Counted from the stretch's first letter, positions 8,696 to 17,797 are shown. The stretch: 26,083 bases of DNA from DAOOKJ01 sp035385585 (GCA_035385585.1 DAOOKJ010000005.1:1-26083); one strand, 5' to 3'. Notes: generated by a model not told the origin, from the letters alone. Numbers and translations: made by a program.

Positions 8696-9172
8696 TTAAG
8701 GTTTAACGCAATAAACGAGAGAAGCATCATCACAATTGATACCATTACTAGTTCCGTCAATATCAGAGTTTAAAGCCGGATCACTTTGTTCTAACTTAGC
8801 ACCCAAAGTATAGGTGGTACCACTAGTATCAGCCCCATAGCGATAAAAATAAGTAGTATCATTGATAGGATCTGAAGGAATCTGAGATACCCCCAACCCA
8901 GCACCAGTTAAAGTACTTACAAAAGAAGTCCACTTGGCTAGATCTGTTGCTCCTGTTGGAGTGGGTGGATATTTACCTTTTTGAGCAAAATACAGTTCCA
9001 AAACATTTTGAATATTGTGCAAATCAGCAATTCTTCTCGCGTCTCTGGCTTTGGCTCTTGCTCCACCCATTCCAACCAAAATCATAGAACTTAAAATTGC
9101 AATAACAGTAACAACCACCAACATTTCTACCAAGGTGAACGCTTTCTTTTTTGAATTTAAAAAGTGAAACAT
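8696..9172 (-). CDS. Major type IV pilin (PilA-like)
   Basis: A 158-aa prepilin, probably the main pilus subunit because it has the best-conserved N-terminal helix and a compact body. The leader MFHFLNSKKKA ends in Ala rather than Gly, followed by FTLVEMLVVVTVIAILSSMI with Glu+5. The alpha-beta region has ARDARRIADLHNIQNVLELYF and a KYPP turn, typical of pilins from Patescibacteria and Gram-positives. Two cysteines near the C-terminus (GINCDDASLVYC) can form the D-region disulfide. It lies about 75 bp after pilC with 8-bp tandem repeats between them, so it may have its own promoter. Confidence 0.88.
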   Translation of the reverse strand: MFHFLNSKKKAFTLVEMLVVVTVIAILSSMILVGMGGARAKARDARRIADLHNIQNVLELYFAQKGKYPPTPTGATDLAKWTSFVSTLTGAGLGVSQIPSDPINDTTYFYRYGADTSGTTYTLGAKLEQSDPALNSDIDGTSNGINCDDASLVYCVKP

Positions 9173-9204
9173 AAAAGTAAAAATTTAAATTTTAATCTCG
9201 ACCT

Positions 9205-9240
9205 TTTAACAATTTAACAGTTTAGCAATTTAGCAGTTTA
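9205..9240. repeat. 8-bp tandem repeat upstream of the major pilin gene
   Basis: Four and a half copies of an 8-bp unit lie between pilC and pilA: TTTAACAA, TTTAACAG, TTTAGCAA, TTTAGCAG, TTTA. Copies alternate in two positions, so a 16-bp higher-order unit is also visible. It occupies half of the 74-bp spacer and could be a slippage-prone spacer element. Confidence 0.7.
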
Positions 9241-9246
9241 TTTACC

Positions 9247-10610
9247 TCAGACGCTTTGCGCCAATTGATAAATTGGCAAAATTACTGCTGCGACCAAAAA
9301 AGCAACTGCAATTCCAATTATAATTACAAGTACTGGCTGAAGTAAGTCAAGCAAAGTCGCGAAAGCCCGATTTACTTCTTTTTGGTAATACTCAGCCACC
9401 TTTCTTAAAAGTTCATCCAATCGACCAGTATTTTCTCCAACTGCCACCATTTGACCTACCAAGGGCGGAAAATATTCATAATAATTCTTTAAAATATTAG
9501 AAATACTTTCTCCGGTTTTTACTCCCTCGGCTATTTCTTTACCCAAAGAGTAATAAATATAGTTTCCAGTCGATCCGCCGGCAACTTCAAAAGCAGTCAC
9601 CGTTGGTATTCCTCCTTGGATTAAAGTTCCGGCAGTTTCGCAAAATCTGGCAATAAATATCTGTTTATAAACTTTCCCTATAATCGGCACTTTTAAAAGG
9701 TAAATTCCCAAAACTCTCGACCCTTCTCTGGAACGAAAGTAAGTTGTAAAATACCAAATAGCGCCACCTAAAGCCACTAAAACGAGTAATCCAAATTTTG
9801 AAAGGAAATTGCCAATTGTAATCAAAATTTGAGTGGCAACTGGCGGTGCCTTGCCGAATTCTTCAAAAATGCTCGCCATTTGTGGCGCCAAAAAAATAGT
9901 AATAACAGCGCCAATTACAATAAAAGTCACTACCAGAAAAAGAGGATAAGAAACAGCGGCTTTTGCTTTATCAACCAAATCGTTTTCGTGTTCGGCATAA
10001 TCAGCCAAATAAGTTAAAACTTCCTCCAGNNNNNNNNNNNNNNNNNNNNNNNNNNNNNNNNNNNNNNNNNNNNNNNNNNNNNNNNNNNNNNNNNNNNNNN
10101 NNNNNNNNNNNNNNNNNNNNNNNNNNNNNCCAAATCGTTTTCGTGTTCGGCATAATCAGCCAAATAAGTTAAAACTTCCTCCAGTCGGCCGGAAATTTCT
10201 CCTGATTTAATCATCTGAGAATAAAATTCTCCAAAAACATCGTTTCTTTTCTCAATTGCCCTTGATAAAGTAAGACCACTATCTAAATCAGAAACTAATT
10301 CAAAAATTAAATCTTTAAGTTGAGGTGTTGAGGCCTGCAAAAAGAGCGTTTTCAAAGCCTCGCCCAGCGGCACCTGGCTTGATAGTAAGGTGGCAAATTG
10401 TCTTAGAAAAACCGCCAAATCTTTTCTTGAAATGGCCGTTCTTTTCCCTAAAATTGCATCAAGAAAAGTTGCCTTTTTTAACGGCGAAATTTCTAAAACA
10501 ACCAATCCATAACTTTGAAGGGTTCTCACTGCTGCCTCTGAGCTTTGAGATTCAATCGTTCCCTTTTTAATATTGCCTGTTTGGTCTTTTGCCTGATAAG
10601 TAAATTTCAT
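9247..10610 (-). CDS. pilC: Type IV pilus inner-membrane platform protein PilC (interrupted by scaffold gap)
   Basis: Two GspF/PilC half-domains are separated by a run of N. The 5' part (10610 to 10130) has MKFTYQAKDQTGNIKKGTIE, FLRQFATLLSSQVPLGEALK and the first GspF domain. The 3' part (9974 to 9247) has the second GspF domain with FCETAGTLIQGGIPTVTAFE, GRLDELLRKVAEYYQKE and hydrophobic segments ending at VILPIYQLAQSV. Removing the gap plus one of the two identical 55-bp flanks deletes 155 bases and leaves 1209 bases in one frame, giving 402 aa, the normal PilC length. So the gene is very probably intact, and the TTG or ATG starts inside the halves are artefacts. PilC anchors the pilus motor ATPases; pilT lies just upstream. 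Confidence 0.93.
9975..10184. other. Scaffold gap of 100 N flanked by identical 55-bp copies
   Basis: Positions 10030-10129 are N. The 55 bases before the gap (9975-10029) and the 55 bases after it (10130-10184) are identical, beginning CCAAATCGTTTTCGTGTTCG and ending CTTCCTCCAG. Collapsing the copies restores a continuous pilC frame. This is an unmerged contig overlap, not a biological duplication; the length would fit a de Bruijn k-mer of 55 (inference). Confidence 0.95.
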
Positions 10611-10639
10611 ATCAATTAATTAAAAATATTTAAAGCCCT

Positions 10640-11710
10640 TTATCCTAATAATTGTCTCACCTCTGAAGGATTTAAAGCGTATGTTTCAGCAGTTTCAAGA
10701 GAGATTTCTCGGCGCCTAACTAATTCCACCAAAGAGCGAGATAAAGAAAGCATTCCCTCTTGCGAAGATGTTTCTATCACCAAATCTATCTGATAAGTTT
10801 TTCTTTCCCTTATTAAATTTTTAATTGCTGAAGTCGCAAACATAATTTCACAAGCAGGAATTCTCCCGCCAGAAATCCTCGGCACTAGTCTTTCTGAAAC
10901 AATTCCTATTAAAGTAGAGGCTAATTGGGCCCTGATCTGGTTTTGCTGTTCCGAGGGAAAACTATCAATAATCCTATCAATTGTCTGACTGGCTGAATTA
11001 GTATGAAGGGTAGACAAAACTAAATGTCCAGTTTCAGCCGCTGTTAAGGCAATTGACATTGATTCCGGGTCGCGCATTTCACCAATCACTATTACATCTG
11101 GGTCTTGACGTAAAACAGACCGTAGTCCCCGATGAAAAGAAACAGTATCAGTTCCTACTTCTCGCTGGTCAATGAGCGACCTATCTTGAATATAAGTGTA
11201 TTCAATCGGATCTTCAATCGTAATAATATGGTCCATTCTCTTATGATTTATCTCATCAACAATTGCTGCCATCGTGGTAGTTTTACCGTGACCAGCGGGT
11301 CCGACTACCAAAAAGAAACCTTGATTATATTTGGAAATTTCATGAAGAATCGGCGGCAAGTTCAACTCCTCAAGAGTCCTGATATGATACGGGATTAAAC
11401 GCAAGGCGGCAGAAAGATATCCCCTTTGAAAATAAACATTTATTCTAAATCTTACTTTATCCTGATAAGAAAAGGCGAAGTCAATTTCTTTTTCGTTGAT
11501 TAATTTTTCTTGTTGCTCAGGGGTTAAAAGCACGGCAATGAGACCGGCTAATGATTCCGGAGTTAGAATTGGTTCACTTGAAACAGGAACTAAATTTCCA
11601 TCAATTCTCACTGTTGGATGTCTGCCAATACTTAAATGCAAGTCAGAAGCACCCTGCTGACTGGCCATAATCATTAATTCCGCTAACTTTTTTGAATAGT
11701 CAATAGGCAT
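10640..11710 (-). CDS. pilT: Type IV pilus retraction ATPase PilT
   Basis: A 356-aa hexameric AAA-like ATPase that powers pilus retraction. The N-terminal PAS-like domain (about 1-110) opens with MxxQxGASDLHLSIG, a PilT hallmark. Walker A is GPAGHGKTTT with Lys143; the Asp box region is IEDPIEYT; Walker B reads VIVIGEMRDPES; the His box is GHLVLSTLHTNSA; then AQLASTLIGIVSERLVPR. Its 356 aa fit PilT rather than PilB (about 560 aa). It follows mraY by 18 bp and precedes pilC by 29 bp. No pilB or pilMNO is in the window. Confidence 0.95.
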   Translation of the reverse strand: MPIDYSKKLAELMIMASQQGASDLHLSIGRHPTVRIDGNLVPVSSEPILTPESLAGLIAVLLTPEQQEKLINEKEIDFAFSYQDKVRFRINVYFQRGYLSAALRLIPYHIRTLEELNLPPILHEISKYNQGFFLVVGPAGHGKTTTMAAIVDEINHKRMDHIITIEDPIEYTYIQDRSLIDQREVGTDTVSFHRGLRSVLRQDPDVIVIGEMRDPESMSIALTAAETGHLVLSTLHTNSASQTIDRIIDSFPSEQQNQIRAQLASTLIGIVSERLVPRISGGRIPACEIMFATSAIKNLIRERKTYQIDLVIETSSQEGMLSLSRSLVELVRRREISLETAETYALNPSEVRQLLG

Positions 11711-11728
11711 CTTTTTGATTTATTGTTA

Positions 11729-12787
11729 TTATACCACAAAAATGTCAAGAAAATAAAGAGCTAAACCAAACAAACCCACAACTGCTGAAATAATCCAGAA
11801 ACGCATTGTCACTTTTGTCTCTGGCCAGCCAATTGCCTCAAAATGATGATGGATTGGAGTGGAAAGAAAAAGTTTCTTTTTCTTTATTTTTTTATAGATT
11901 TTTTGAATAATCACGGATAATGATTCTATTACCCAAATAAAAGCAAAAAATGGCAAATACAAAGAAGTATCAGTAAGCATTGCTATGACACCAACTGTAA
12001 TGCCAATCGCCATTGCCCCTGTATCGCCCATAAAGAATCGCGCTGGATAAATATTAAACCACAAAAATGCAGTAAGAGCGCCAATAAATGTTGCCAAAAA
12101 AGCAGAGAGTTCATATTTCCCTTTAACAAAAGCAACTACCAATAAACAACCTAAGACAACTAAAGCTGTTCCTGCCAAAAGTCCGTCTAAACCATCGGTT
12201 TCATTAGCAGAAAAAGTTGTTGCCACTAGAATAAAAACGAAAAACAAAAAATAAAAAACTCCTAAATTAATATCGCCTATTAAAGGAAAATGAACTGTCT
12301 GATATTCCAATTTTTGGGTAAACCACCAAGCACCAATCATTGCAATCAAAATATAAACAATAATTTTATCTCTCATTCTTAAACCACCGCCTTTTGGCCC
12401 AATTCTAAAAACCCCCATCAAGTCATCTATTAAACCAACAAAAGCCGCACCAGTCATTGCTGCCAAGGGAAGCCAAGTTTGAGACCGAGAAACAAAATTT
12501 AATTTTCCCCAAAACCCATTAAAAAATTTTGCTAAAAAGAAAAATAAAAAGGTGACAATTAAAACTCCCCCCCAAATTAGAACTCCTCCCATTGTCGGAG
12601 TTCCTTCTTTTTTTTGGTGAAGACTCATAAAAATTGGCGCATCTTTATCTTCCCTAATGTGCTTGCCCAAACGATATTTATATAAGATATTCGTCCAAAG
12701 AGGTGTCAAAATAAAAGTAAGACAAGCGGAAAAAATCCCTAATAAAATAATTCTTACTAAATTAAAAGCCAAAGTATTTATTCCCAT
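11729..12787 (-). CDS. mraY: Phospho-N-acetylmuramoyl-pentapeptide-transferase
   Basis: A 352-aa polytopic membrane enzyme that transfers phospho-MurNAc-pentapeptide to undecaprenyl phosphate, making lipid I. The family motifs are all present: GTPTMGGVLI near 63, Asp121-Asp122 in GLIDDLMG, NETDGLDGLLAG with Asp198 and Asp201, FFMGDTGAMAIG with Asp255, and the PIHHHFE loop with His313-315. About ten hydrophobic segments fit MraY topology. The HHH loop separates it from WecA-type GlcNAc-1-P transferases. It stands 20 bp after the carboxypeptidase gene, away from the usual mur cluster. Confidence 0.96.
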   Translation of the reverse strand: MGINTLAFNLVRIILLGIFSACLTFILTPLWTNILYKYRLGKHIREDKDAPIFMSLHQKKEGTPTMGGVLIWGGVLIVTFLFFFLAKFFNGFWGKLNFVSRSQTWLPLAAMTGAAFVGLIDDLMGVFRIGPKGGGLRMRDKIIVYILIAMIGAWWFTQKLEYQTVHFPLIGDINLGVFYFLFFVFILVATTFSANETDGLDGLLAGTALVVLGCLLVVAFVKGKYELSAFLATFIGALTAFLWFNIYPARFFMGDTGAMAIGITVGVIAMLTDTSLYLPFFAFIWVIESLSVIIQKIYKKIKKKKLFLSTPIHHHFEAIGWPETKVTMRFWIISAVVGLFGLALYFLDIFVV

Positions 12788-12807
12788 TTTGAATTTCTAA
12801 ATTTATG

Positions 12808-13758
12808 TTATTTGACAAAAGACTGACTTAAAACAGTTGAAACCCATTCGTAAATTTTTAAGGTATCATTGAATCTATCGTTAGAATTTAAAACAATAAT
12901 TGCTATTGGTATTTTATCAAATTTTTCTAATAGAGTAAATTCATAGATAGTCAAGAGGCAATCCTTAGCAACCGGCGTTGATCCAGTTTTACCTCCCCAT
13001 AAATTCTTTATTTTCAAAACGAGTTCATTAGTATTTTTCAGAAGATGTTGGGTTCTTAAATCAGTTGAAAAAACTTCTTTTTCTCCTTGCCGAGTAATTT
13101 GACCAATTAAAGGGTAATTCCTGTAAATCTCTCTCGCTAATAAAAATAAGTCATTAGCAGTAGAAAAGTTTCCTTTTCTATCTAAACCTGCTGAATCAAA
13201 AATAGCCGTGTCAGCCATTTTTAATTGTTTCAATTTTTCTTCTGTAAGACTTAAAAAATTCAATCCTTTTTGGGCAAACGCTTCCTCTAAAGCAATTGCA
13301 GCATCATTTGAAGAAGAAATTAAAAGCATATCTAAAAGATTTCTAACACTTATTTTTTCGCCGGCCCTTAAATTCCCTTCTTCCCCTTCGGCGCTTACCG
13401 CATACTCAGAAATAGTAATCACCTCATCTAAATCCATATTATCCAAAGTTAAAATAGCAGTCATTAATTTTGATAAAGAAGCAGGAAAAAAATGAATATT
13501 CTCATTTTTCTTTAAAAGAATCTTCCCCGTGTTTATTTCTCCGACTAAATAGGAAACTGCGGAAATTTTTTCTTTAAAGGGAACTAATTGCAAAACTAAA
13601 CCATCTAATTCAACCTGGGTTCCATTTGATTCTGGCGGATTTAAACCCTCATAAAGATTTAAATATTTCCCATAACCAATCAAAAAAATACCTATGAGTA
13701 GAATAATTCCAAAAATTATCTCTTTAAATAGTTTGTCTTTTCTGGTTGTTAATTTCAT
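12808..13758 (-). CDS. D-alanyl-D-alanine carboxypeptidase (penicillin-binding protein, S11 family)
   Basis: A membrane-anchored serine peptidase that trims the stem peptide of peptidoglycan. With the start at 13758 it has 316 aa. A basic N-terminus and one hydrophobic segment (IIFGIILLIGIFLIGYG) anchor it, with the catalytic domain outside. The three penicillin-binding motifs are Ser94-x-x-Lys97 (ASLSKLMTA), Ser149-Ser-Asn151 (SSSNDAA) and Lys257-Thr-Gly259 (GGKTGSTP). Upstream in-frame ATGs at 13776 and 13800 would give 322 or 330 aa, but they overlap scpB by 53 or 77 bp instead of 35. None has a Shine-Dalgarno. It resembles DacA/DacC but lacks the long C-terminal amphipathic anchor region. 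A beta-lactamase is less likely given the KTG and gene context. Confidence 0.92.
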   Translation of the reverse strand: MKLTTRKDKLFKEIIFGIILLIGIFLIGYGKYLNLYEGLNPPESNGTQVELDGLVLQLVPFKEKISAVSYLVGEINTGKILLKKNENIHFFPASLSKLMTAILTLDNMDLDEVITISEYAVSAEGEEGNLRAGEKISVRNLLDMLLISSSNDAAIALEEAFAQKGLNFLSLTEEKLKQLKMADTAIFDSAGLDRKGNFSTANDLFLLAREIYRNYPLIGQITRQGEKEVFSTDLRTQHLLKNTNELVLKIKNLWGGKTGSTPVAKDCLLTIYEFTLLEKFDKIPIAIIVLNSNDRFNDTLKIYEWVSTVLSQSFVK

Positions 13759-14275
13759 CTTTTTGCTTAATTTCATTGTAATGGGGAAGTTCGTTAACAT
13801 TCTTAAGCCCTAAATATTTCAAAAACTCAAAGGAAATTTGATATAAGAAGGCATTTGCCCGCTTTTGATCTGGCATTCTTTCAATTAGCCCCCTTAAGAG
13901 CAACTGATGCAAGATATAATAAGAATCAACTCCCCGAATTTCGTTAATTTTTGCTCTGGACACTGGCCCTTCGTAAGCTATAATAGCCAAAGTTTCTTTT
14001 GAAGCCGAAGACAATTCGCCTTCAAAAACTTCCTTTCTCAGTTTTTCGGCATAAGGACTTACTTTTTCGTTTGTTACAAGCAACCATTCTTTATCCTTAC
14101 TTATTAATTTTATTCCTCGTTTATTTTCTTCCAAATCCTTTTGCAAGGCGATTAAACCCTGAAAAGCCAAATCCTCGTCAACTTCAACTATCTTGGCTAT
14201 TTTTTCGGTCGTCAAGGGTTCGGAAGAAGCAAAAAGTAAACCCTCAATTAAAGGAATTAAAGACTGGAAATCCAT
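13724..14275 (-). CDS. scpB: Segregation and condensation protein B
   Basis: A 183-aa winged-helix protein, the kite subunit of the SMC-ScpAB condensin that compacts and segregates chromosomes. It opens with LIEGLLFASSEPLTTEKIAK, the standard ScpB start, then KETLAIIAYEGPVSRAKINEIRGVD, here quoted as KETLAIIAYEGPVSRAKI and INEIRGVD. It ends with LPHY. Two winged-helix domains are expected at about 1-80 and 85-165. It overlaps scpA by 19 bp and the carboxypeptidase gene at its 3' end. No smc gene is in the window. Confidence 0.94.
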   Translation of the reverse strand: MDFQSLIPLIEGLLFASSEPLTTEKIAKIVEVDEDLAFQGLIALQKDLEENKRGIKLISKDKEWLLVTNEKVSPYAEKLRKEVFEGELSSASKETLAIIAYEGPVSRAKINEIRGVDSYYILHQLLLRGLIERMPDQKRANAFLYQISFEFLKYLGLKNVNELPHYNEIKQKDEINNQKRQTI

Positions 14276-14952
14276 ATTTTTTCAAAATTTTTTTTCTGTT
14301 GAATATCTACAACTCCCTCTTTGGCCAAATGAAGAACTGCTAAAAAAGTAACAATCAACTCAATTCTTTTGTTTTTATCTTCAATCAACTGATCAAAAGA
14401 AAAAGTTTTTCCCTTTGTTAACCTATTTATTAATTCTTTTATCCTTTCCTTTAAACTTACAACTTTTTCGATTTTTCTTTCTTCCATTTTTATTTCCGGT
14501 TCAATTGTTTCAATTATTTTTTTATAATAAAACAATAAATCATCTAATGATAAATTTTTCGGCGGCAGAAAAACTATTGCTTCTTCTTTTAAAGGCCGAC
14601 TATAAAGATAATTCTTGCGTTTTAAAATTTCTAAAATTTCCTTACCTCTTTCTTGAAAAAATCTATATAACTCTAATTTATTTTCCAAATTTAAAATTTC
14701 TGATTCCTCTTCTTCAGTTATCTCTAAAGAAGGCAAAAGTGATTTTGATTTTATTAAAAGCAACGTAGAAGCAATAACTAAAAAATCAGCCAATTCATTA
14801 GGAGAAACTAAAGATATGCCATCTATATGATCTAAATAATCCTGAGTAATCTGGGCAAGTGAAATTTCTGTAATTTTTAAATTTCTCTTTTCTACCAACT
14901 GAAGCAGTAAATCCAAAGGCCCAGAAAAATTATAAACTTTAACTTGGTACAT
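14257..14952 (-). CDS. scpA: Segregation and condensation protein A
   Basis: A 231-aa kleisin that bridges the SMC head domains. The N-terminal pattern YNFSGPLDLLLQLVEKRNLKI (seen as FSGPLDLLLQLVEKRNLKI) and ITEISLAQITQDYLDHI are characteristic, as is LADFLVIASTLLLIKSKSLL. The middle is charged and poorly conserved; the C-terminal winged-helix part has VTFLAVLHLAKEGVVDIQQ. Length is at the short end of the family (230-270). It starts 6 bp after secA ends, and its 3' end overlaps scpB. Confidence 0.94.
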   Translation of the reverse strand: MYQVKVYNFSGPLDLLLQLVEKRNLKITEISLAQITQDYLDHIDGISLVSPNELADFLVIASTLLLIKSKSLLPSLEITEEEESEILNLENKLELYRFFQERGKEILEILKRKNYLYSRPLKEEAIVFLPPKNLSLDDLLFYYKKIIETIEPEIKMEERKIEKVVSLKERIKELINRLTKGKTFSFDQLIEDKNKRIELIVTFLAVLHLAKEGVVDIQQKKNFEKIWISSL

Positions 14953-14958
14953 AAAAAT

Positions 14959-17304
14959 TTATTTTTTGATTTCGGCTGAAAGAATTTTTTTAATATTTTC
15001 AACCCAAAACTGTTTAAATTTATCCTCCAAATCTTTATAGAAAAGATAACTTTCTTTTTTATATTCTATTAACGGGTCGTGGCCGCCATAAGCGCGTAGC
15101 GCAGTTGAATCTCTTAATGATTCCAGTTTTTCTAAATGAGAAACCCACATTGTATCTAAAATATTTAGAGCAAAAACCTTAAAAATATTTAAAAGATTTT
15201 CTTTTGGAATTCCCTGATTGATTTTCTCCTCATAAAGATTATTTGGAAATTCCTCCTCTAATTCTCTAAAGACTTCTTTGACTCTCTCCTCTAAATTTCC
15301 TTCGCTGAAATCCTTTAAAATAGAATCCCTTAAATTATAAAACGCAATTCTCTGTTTGTTAATAACATCATCATATTCTAAAACATGTCTTCTTATATCA
15401 AAATAATATCCCTCAATTTTTTGTTGGGCAGATTCAATTGCTTTTGAAACTAACGGATGCTCTAAAGGTTCTTCATCTGGCCAACCCATTTTATCCATAA
15501 AGTTTTTTAAATAAGGAGGGGCAAAAATTTTAACCAAATCATCTTCAAGAGAAAGAAAAAACTGACTTGAGCCTATATCACCCTGTCTTCCTGCTCGACC
15601 GCGAAGCTGATTGTCAATTCTTCTGGCTTCATGCCTTTCTGTGCCAATTACAAAAAGACCGCCGGCTTCAAGCACTTTCTCTTTTTCCTCTTTTAAAGGC
15701 GGATTTCCTCCTAAAATAATATCAACTCCCCGACCAGCAAGATTTGTAGCTACTGTAATTGCTTTAAATCTTCCGGCTTGAGCAATAATTTCTCCTTCTC
15801 TTTCATGATTTTTAGCATTTAAAATTTCAAAATTTAAATTCAATCGTTTCAGATATTTTGCCAACTCTTCATTTTTTTCTACTGAAGGAGTGCCAATTAA
15901 AATTGGCTGGCCTTTTTGATTTCTTTGATAAACTTCTTTTGCGATTGCTTTAAGTTTCGCCTCTTTGGTTTTATAAATTCTATCCGGTAAATCAACTCTT
16001 ATCATTGGCTTATTGGTAGGAATAATTATTACTTCTAAATTGTAAACTTTTTTAAACTCTTCTTGCGAAGTAAAAGCCGTGCCAGTCATTCCCGCCAGTT
16101 TCTTATACATTCGAAAATAATTTTGAAATGTGATAGTCGCCACTGTTCTTGATTCTTTCTGAATCTCCACTCTCTCTTTTGCCTCAAGCGCTTGGTGAAG
16201 GCCGCCAGAGAAACGTCTATCCGGCAAAAGCCTGCCAGTAAATTCATCAACAATAATTACCTTTCCGTCCTTTACGATATAATCGCGGTCTTTTAAATAA
16301 TGGCGGTGGGCTTTTAAAGCATTCTCTAAATAATGGACCAAAATCCAACCTTTCTCGTCAAAAATATTAAATCTAAAAATTTTTTCTAAATTGTTTAGTC
16401 CCTCTTCGGTTAAAGAAATTGATTTATCTTTATCGTCGGCAACAAAATCTCTGCCCTCTTTTAATTCTTTTGCCAGTTGGGCAAATTGCTGATATAAGGA
16501 CGAAGCCTCTTCATCAGGAATTGAGATAATCAAAGGGGTTCTGGCTTCATCAATTAAAATGCTATCAACCTCGTCAATAATGGTGTAGAAATGCTCTCTC
16601 TGGACTTTGTCCTTCAGATCATCTACTAAATGGTCTCTTAAATAATCAAAACCAAATTCCGCGTTAGTGCCATAAGTAATATCTGCCAAATAAGCTTTTC
16701 TTTTTTCTACCGGCCTTAAAAATTCTTTAAAAACTTTAAACGAGCCTAACTGGTCTCTTTTTTTATCTATTTCTCCTTTTTCTTTTAAATTTTCTAATTT
16801 ATAAGTCGGGTCGTAAACAAAAGCCCCTTCTTGGGTAATACAGCCAACTTCAAGTCCTAAATAATGATAAATTTGTCCCATCCAAACAGTGTCTCTTTTT
16901 GCTAAATAATCATTGACAGTAATAATATGAACCCCCTTTTCAAATAAAGAATTTAGAGTTGCCGGCAAAGTTGCAACTAAAGTTTTTCCTTCTCCGGTTT
17001 TCATTTCAATAATTTTCCCTTCAGCCAAAGCCAGGCCTCCAAAAATCTGAACATCAAAGTGTCTTTGGCCCAAAGTTCTAACTGCCGCTTCTCTAGTTAA
17101 AGCAAATGTTTGAATTATATTGTTTTCAGAAAAACTATTTTTTTCAAGAATCTCTTTTTTAATTTTTCCAATTCTTAAAATAATCTCTTCTTGAGAGAGT
17201 TTTTTCATCTCGGGTTCAAAGCTATTTATTGCTTTTAAAGTTTTCTCTTTGCTTTTTAAATAAGATTCACTTAAATTGGGAAATAAAAAAGAAAAAAAAG
17301 ACAT
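14959..17304 (-). CDS. secA: Preprotein translocase ATPase SecA
   Basis: A 781-aa motor that pushes unfolded preproteins through SecYEG. Walker A is MKTGEGKT with Lys107; Walker B is IIDEVDSILIDEARTPLIIS; the second helicase domain has GTERHEARRIDNQLRGRAGR, and the helical scaffold domain follows. It ends at KKILSAEIKK without the C-terminal Cys-rich zinc-binding tail that binds SecB in proteobacteria, so it is a compact form (E. coli SecA is 901 aa). It also carries the pilin and carboxypeptidase traffic expected from neighbouring genes. It sits 14 bp after hpf and 6 bp before scpA. Confidence 0.97.
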   Translation of the reverse strand: MSFFSFLFPNLSESYLKSKEKTLKAINSFEPEMKKLSQEEIILRIGKIKKEILEKNSFSENNIIQTFALTREAAVRTLGQRHFDVQIFGGLALAEGKIIEMKTGEGKTLVATLPATLNSLFEKGVHIITVNDYLAKRDTVWMGQIYHYLGLEVGCITQEGAFVYDPTYKLENLKEKGEIDKKRDQLGSFKVFKEFLRPVEKRKAYLADITYGTNAEFGFDYLRDHLVDDLKDKVQREHFYTIIDEVDSILIDEARTPLIISIPDEEASSLYQQFAQLAKELKEGRDFVADDKDKSISLTEEGLNNLEKIFRFNIFDEKGWILVHYLENALKAHRHYLKDRDYIVKDGKVIIVDEFTGRLLPDRRFSGGLHQALEAKERVEIQKESRTVATITFQNYFRMYKKLAGMTGTAFTSQEEFKKVYNLEVIIIPTNKPMIRVDLPDRIYKTKEAKLKAIAKEVYQRNQKGQPILIGTPSVEKNEELAKYLKRLNLNFEILNAKNHEREGEIIAQAGRFKAITVATNLAGRGVDIILGGNPPLKEEKEKVLEAGGLFVIGTERHEARRIDNQLRGRAGRQGDIGSSQFFLSLEDDLVKIFAPPYLKNFMDKMGWPDEEPLEHPLVSKAIESAQQKIEGYYFDIRRHVLEYDDVINKQRIAFYNLRDSILKDFSEGNLEERVKEVFRELEEEFPNNLYEEKINQGIPKENLLNIFKVFALNILDTMWVSHLEKLESLRDSTALRAYGGHDPLIEYKKESYLFYKDLEDKFKQFWVENIKKILSAEIKK

Positions 17305-17318
17305 AAAAAATAAAAAAT

Positions 17319-17690
17319 TCAGGGTTTTAAACGGTGCCAGGTTAACTTTTCTTTTAACTTTCTCGCTGTTCTTCTAAAAAGACTTTCTTTAGTTTTTCGA
17401 TGTTCAATGATTAATCTCTTTAAATCGTCTTTTAATAAATTAGCCGCCTCTTTTATTGAAGAAGCCTTCACTTGGCAGTGGATATCATTTCCTGGAATAA
17501 ACAAACGCGCCTCGGCAGAATAAATATCTCCGCTTTGAGAATTTAAAGATTTTTCGATATTTACCTCTAAATCCAAATCTCTTTTAAAATAAGAACAATA
17601 TTTCTCTAAACTTTTAAGTTTTTTCTCAATAAAATCTTTTTCCGAAGGCAAGAGTTTTGTCTTTAAAGCGTTAATTCTAATGTTCAACAT
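17319..17690 (-). CDS. hpf: Ribosome hibernation-promoting factor, short form
   Basis: A 123-aa member of the HPF/RaiA (YfiA) family, which binds the decoding centre of the small subunit to inactivate idle ribosomes. It shows MLNIRINALKTKLLPSEKDF, then KKLKSLEKYCSYF and the basic helix region AANLLKDDLKRLIIEHRKTK with a very basic C-terminus. There is no second dimerisation domain, so it is the short form rather than the long form (about 180 aa). It is the first gene of the secA-scpAB run and follows a strong terminator, so it needs its own promoter in 17691-17726. I saw no clear -35/-10 pair there. Confidence 0.88.
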   Translation of the reverse strand: MLNIRINALKTKLLPSEKDFIEKKLKSLEKYCSYFKRDLDLEVNIEKSLNSQSGDIYSAEARLFIPGNDIHCQVKASSIKEAANLLKDDLKRLIIEHRKTKESLFRRTARKLKEKLTWHRLKP

Positions 17691-17726
17691 ATAGCAAATT
17701 TACTTAAAGTTTAACTTAAAAATAAG

Positions 17727-17765
17727 AAAAAAACAACCCCTCCCTTTTTGAAAAAAGGGAGGGGT
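17727..17765 (-). terminator. Intrinsic terminator after the Lys-rich micro-ORF
   Basis: Arms 17736-17749 and 17752-17765 are perfectly complementary over 14 bp (ACCCCTCCCTTTTT against its complement). On the minus strand they are followed by TTG and then seven T (17733 to 17727). This is the strongest terminator in the window, and it closes the short unit between murB and hpf. Confidence 0.9.
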
Positions 17766-17797
17766 AAGAAAGCCGAAAGGATTAAGAAAAATTTAGA

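Noticed and set aside
9247..10610. pilC as two separate or frameshifted genes
   Set aside because: The break coincides with 100 N and duplicated 55-bp flanks; collapsing them restores a single 402-aa frame.
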